Assembly (NCBI GenBank): GCA_022510405.1
Contig: JAFLTP010000002.1
Coordinates: forward strand, 62,001-126,000
DNA from: Muribaculaceae bacterium
Lineage (GTDB): Bacteria; Bacteroidota; Bacteroidia; Bacteroidales; Muribaculaceae
Direction: 5' to 3'
DNA length: 64,000 bases
Part shown: positions 63,106 to 64,000 of the stretch, one piece after another
How the letters are laid out: each line of letters opens with the position of its first letter
How positions within the stretch are numbered: the first letter of the stretch is position 1
Notes under the pieces: generated by a model
Told to the model about the DNA's origin: nothing
Database searches by the model: none
The model's input: only the letters and a program-made list of their open reading frames with translations
Translations under genes and position numbers: made by a program

Positions 63106-64000
63106 ATGAAATCATTTCAAAGTTTTTTGATGGTGTCAGGTCTTTTTGTCGGAGCGGCATTTACAGCAGCGGCCCAGGATAGCGTGGTAGTGTCTACGGA
63201 TGCATATACCTGGAGAGGTGACACTGTCTATCAGGATGAATTCAAGGCTTGGGCAGTAAGCCCTTTTGAGATCCAATCTACCTATAAGGGCCATCCGGGC
63301 TACTTCATGCCTATTGAACAAACATGGAAAAAGAAAAATGATTTAAGCGAATATCCCGTGGTGTCCGGAGGCAATCCTTTGCTGGAGGCTGTGTATAACA
63401 TGGGTTTGGATGAAATGGTAAACGCCGTGGAACCCGACACAACGTTGAGAACGGGTAAAGAATGGGCCGGAGTTTGGACCCGCGACGTGAGTTATTCCAT
63501 CATTCTTTCGATGGCTGCACTACAACCTGAGGCATCTATGATCTCACTCTTGAAAAAAATCAATGAAGAGGGACAGATAATACAGGATACAGGGTCCGGC
63601 GGTGCTTGGCCTATCTCTACCGACCGTATGATCTGGACCGTGGCTGCCTGGGAAATCTATAAAGTCACCGGTGACAAGAAATGGCTCGAAACCGTATTCC
63701 CGGTTGTGGAAAGATCAATAGCCAAAGATGCCAAGACCGTAATCGGCGAAAACGGATTGGTTAAAGGCGAGACCTCTTTCATCGACTGGCGTGAACAGAG
63801 TTATCCCAAATGGATGCAGACTGCAGATATAGCCCAAAGTGAGGCTATGGGCACCAATGTGCTTTATGCGGCTGCGTTGAATTGTGCTTCCCAAATGGCT
63901 GAGGAATTGGGTAAGAAGGAAGAGGCAGCAGAATTCAAGAAAGCCGCCGATGAACTCGCGGCAAATATCGACAAGACTTTCTGGATGGACGACAAAGGTT
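63106..64000 (+). CDS. Secreted six-hairpin glycosidase, N-terminal part
   Basis: The frame runs off the right edge; 298 residues are visible. It opens with a signal peptide (residues 1-23, ending AAAQ). A beta-rich start is followed by helical hairpins with WAGVWTRDVSYSII and SGGAWPISTDRMIWTVAAWE, which resemble (alpha/alpha)6-barrel enzymes of the GH63/GH78/GH94/glucosidase type. The acidic residue in TRDVS is a plausible catalytic acid. The sugar specificity cannot be told without the missing half. It starts 44 bases after proA, probably on its own promoter (a -7-like TAATTTTA stands at 63076). Confidence 0.8.
   Translation, partial: MKSFQSFLMVSGLFVGAAFTAAAQDSVVVSTDAYTWRGDTVYQDEFKAWAVSPFEIQSTYKGHPGYFMPIEQTWKKKNDLSEYPVVSGGNPLLEAVYNMGLDEMVNAVEPDTTLRTGKEWAGVWTRDVSYSIILSMAALQPEASMISLLKKINEEGQIIQDTGSGGAWPISTDRMIWTVAAWEIYKVTGDKKWLETVFPVVERSIAKDAKTVIGENGLVKGETSFIDWREQSYPKWMQTADIAQSEAMGTNVLYAAALNCASQMAEELGKKEEAAEFKKAADELAANIDKTFWMDDKG

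Noticed and set aside
1..64000. tRNA, rRNA, insertion sequences or prophage
   Set aside because: No cloverleaf-like arms with a GTTCGA-type loop, no rRNA sequence, and no transposase, integrase or phage-like protein was seen in any frame.

Overview
The window reads as a chromosome segment of a Bacteroidales gut-type bacterium, most likely Muribaculaceae or a close relative. The family call is an inference from gene content and style. The grounds are promoters of the Bacteroidetes TAnnTTTG type, few visible Shine-Dalgarno sites, many lipoproteins and secreted glycosidases (GH3, GH13, GH95, CE1 and a six-hairpin enzyme), C-terminal tails resembling type IX secretion signals, DUF6377, DUF5715 and DUF2807 proteins, and a Bacteroidetes-type YidC. 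I see no rRNA, tRNA, CRISPR array, phage or transposase. Base composition is even except for one visibly AT-rich gene at 46.9-49.5 kb.

Layout. 0-9.7 kb: end of a DUF2723 membrane protein, a CE1-type esterase, yidC with a polyferredoxin, convergent thyA/folA, corA, an OmpA-type lipoprotein and an XRE regulator. 9.7-14.4 kb: a leftward polysaccharide-export operon (SLBB/Wza-like, Wzz-like, M23 peptidase) with a well-formed promoter. 14.4-18.7 kb: an NSS transporter, a GH13 lipoprotein and a divergent C1 peptidase. 18.8-23.8 kb: a leftward run of an SDR protein, a DUF115-like protein, an MsbA-like ABC exporter, a PurN-like/CD225 chimera and a DUF2752 protein. 24-31.8 kb: GH95 fucosidase, a GT4 glycosyltransferase without a normal start codon, an alanine-dehydrogenase-like protein, aroK and GH3. 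32-36.9 kb: two secreted proteins and a DUF6377 sensor/regulator. 37-46.6 kb: a dicarboxylate symporter, DUF5715, AsmA-like, HAD phosphatase, aroB, an ApgM-like protein that has lost its catalytic residues, and purC. 46.9-54.1 kb: a TIR-TM-beta-propeller protein at the end of an overlapping M16-dusB-DUF2807-flippase operon. 54.2-59.6 kb: a ClC channel, an MBOAT/SGNH acylation cassette and an NlpC/P60 hydrolase. 60-63 kb: proC-proB-proA. 63.1 kb to the end: a truncated six-hairpin glycosidase.

Genes that work together: proCBA makes proline from glutamate. thyA and folA close the thymidylate/folate cycle. aroB and aroK belong to the shikimate pathway but sit 14 kb apart. The SLBB, Wzz-like and flippase genes, GT4, SDR and MBOAT/SGNH proteins point to surface polysaccharide assembly and decoration. 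The glycosidases point to glycan use.

The most unusual signals are: (1) a family of short arrays with a 7-base period, consensus GTTNTRA or its complement, at eight or more gene boundaries and sometimes running over stop codons; (2) an ApgM-like pseudoenzyme; (3) a PurN-like domain fused to a CD225 membrane anchor; (4) the membrane-anchored TIR-propeller protein; (5) a GT4 gene whose homologous N-terminus begins at ACG; (6) -7 promoter boxes that nearly touch start codons, predicting leaderless or near-leaderless mRNAs. All functional statements are from reading the sequence; no database search was run.
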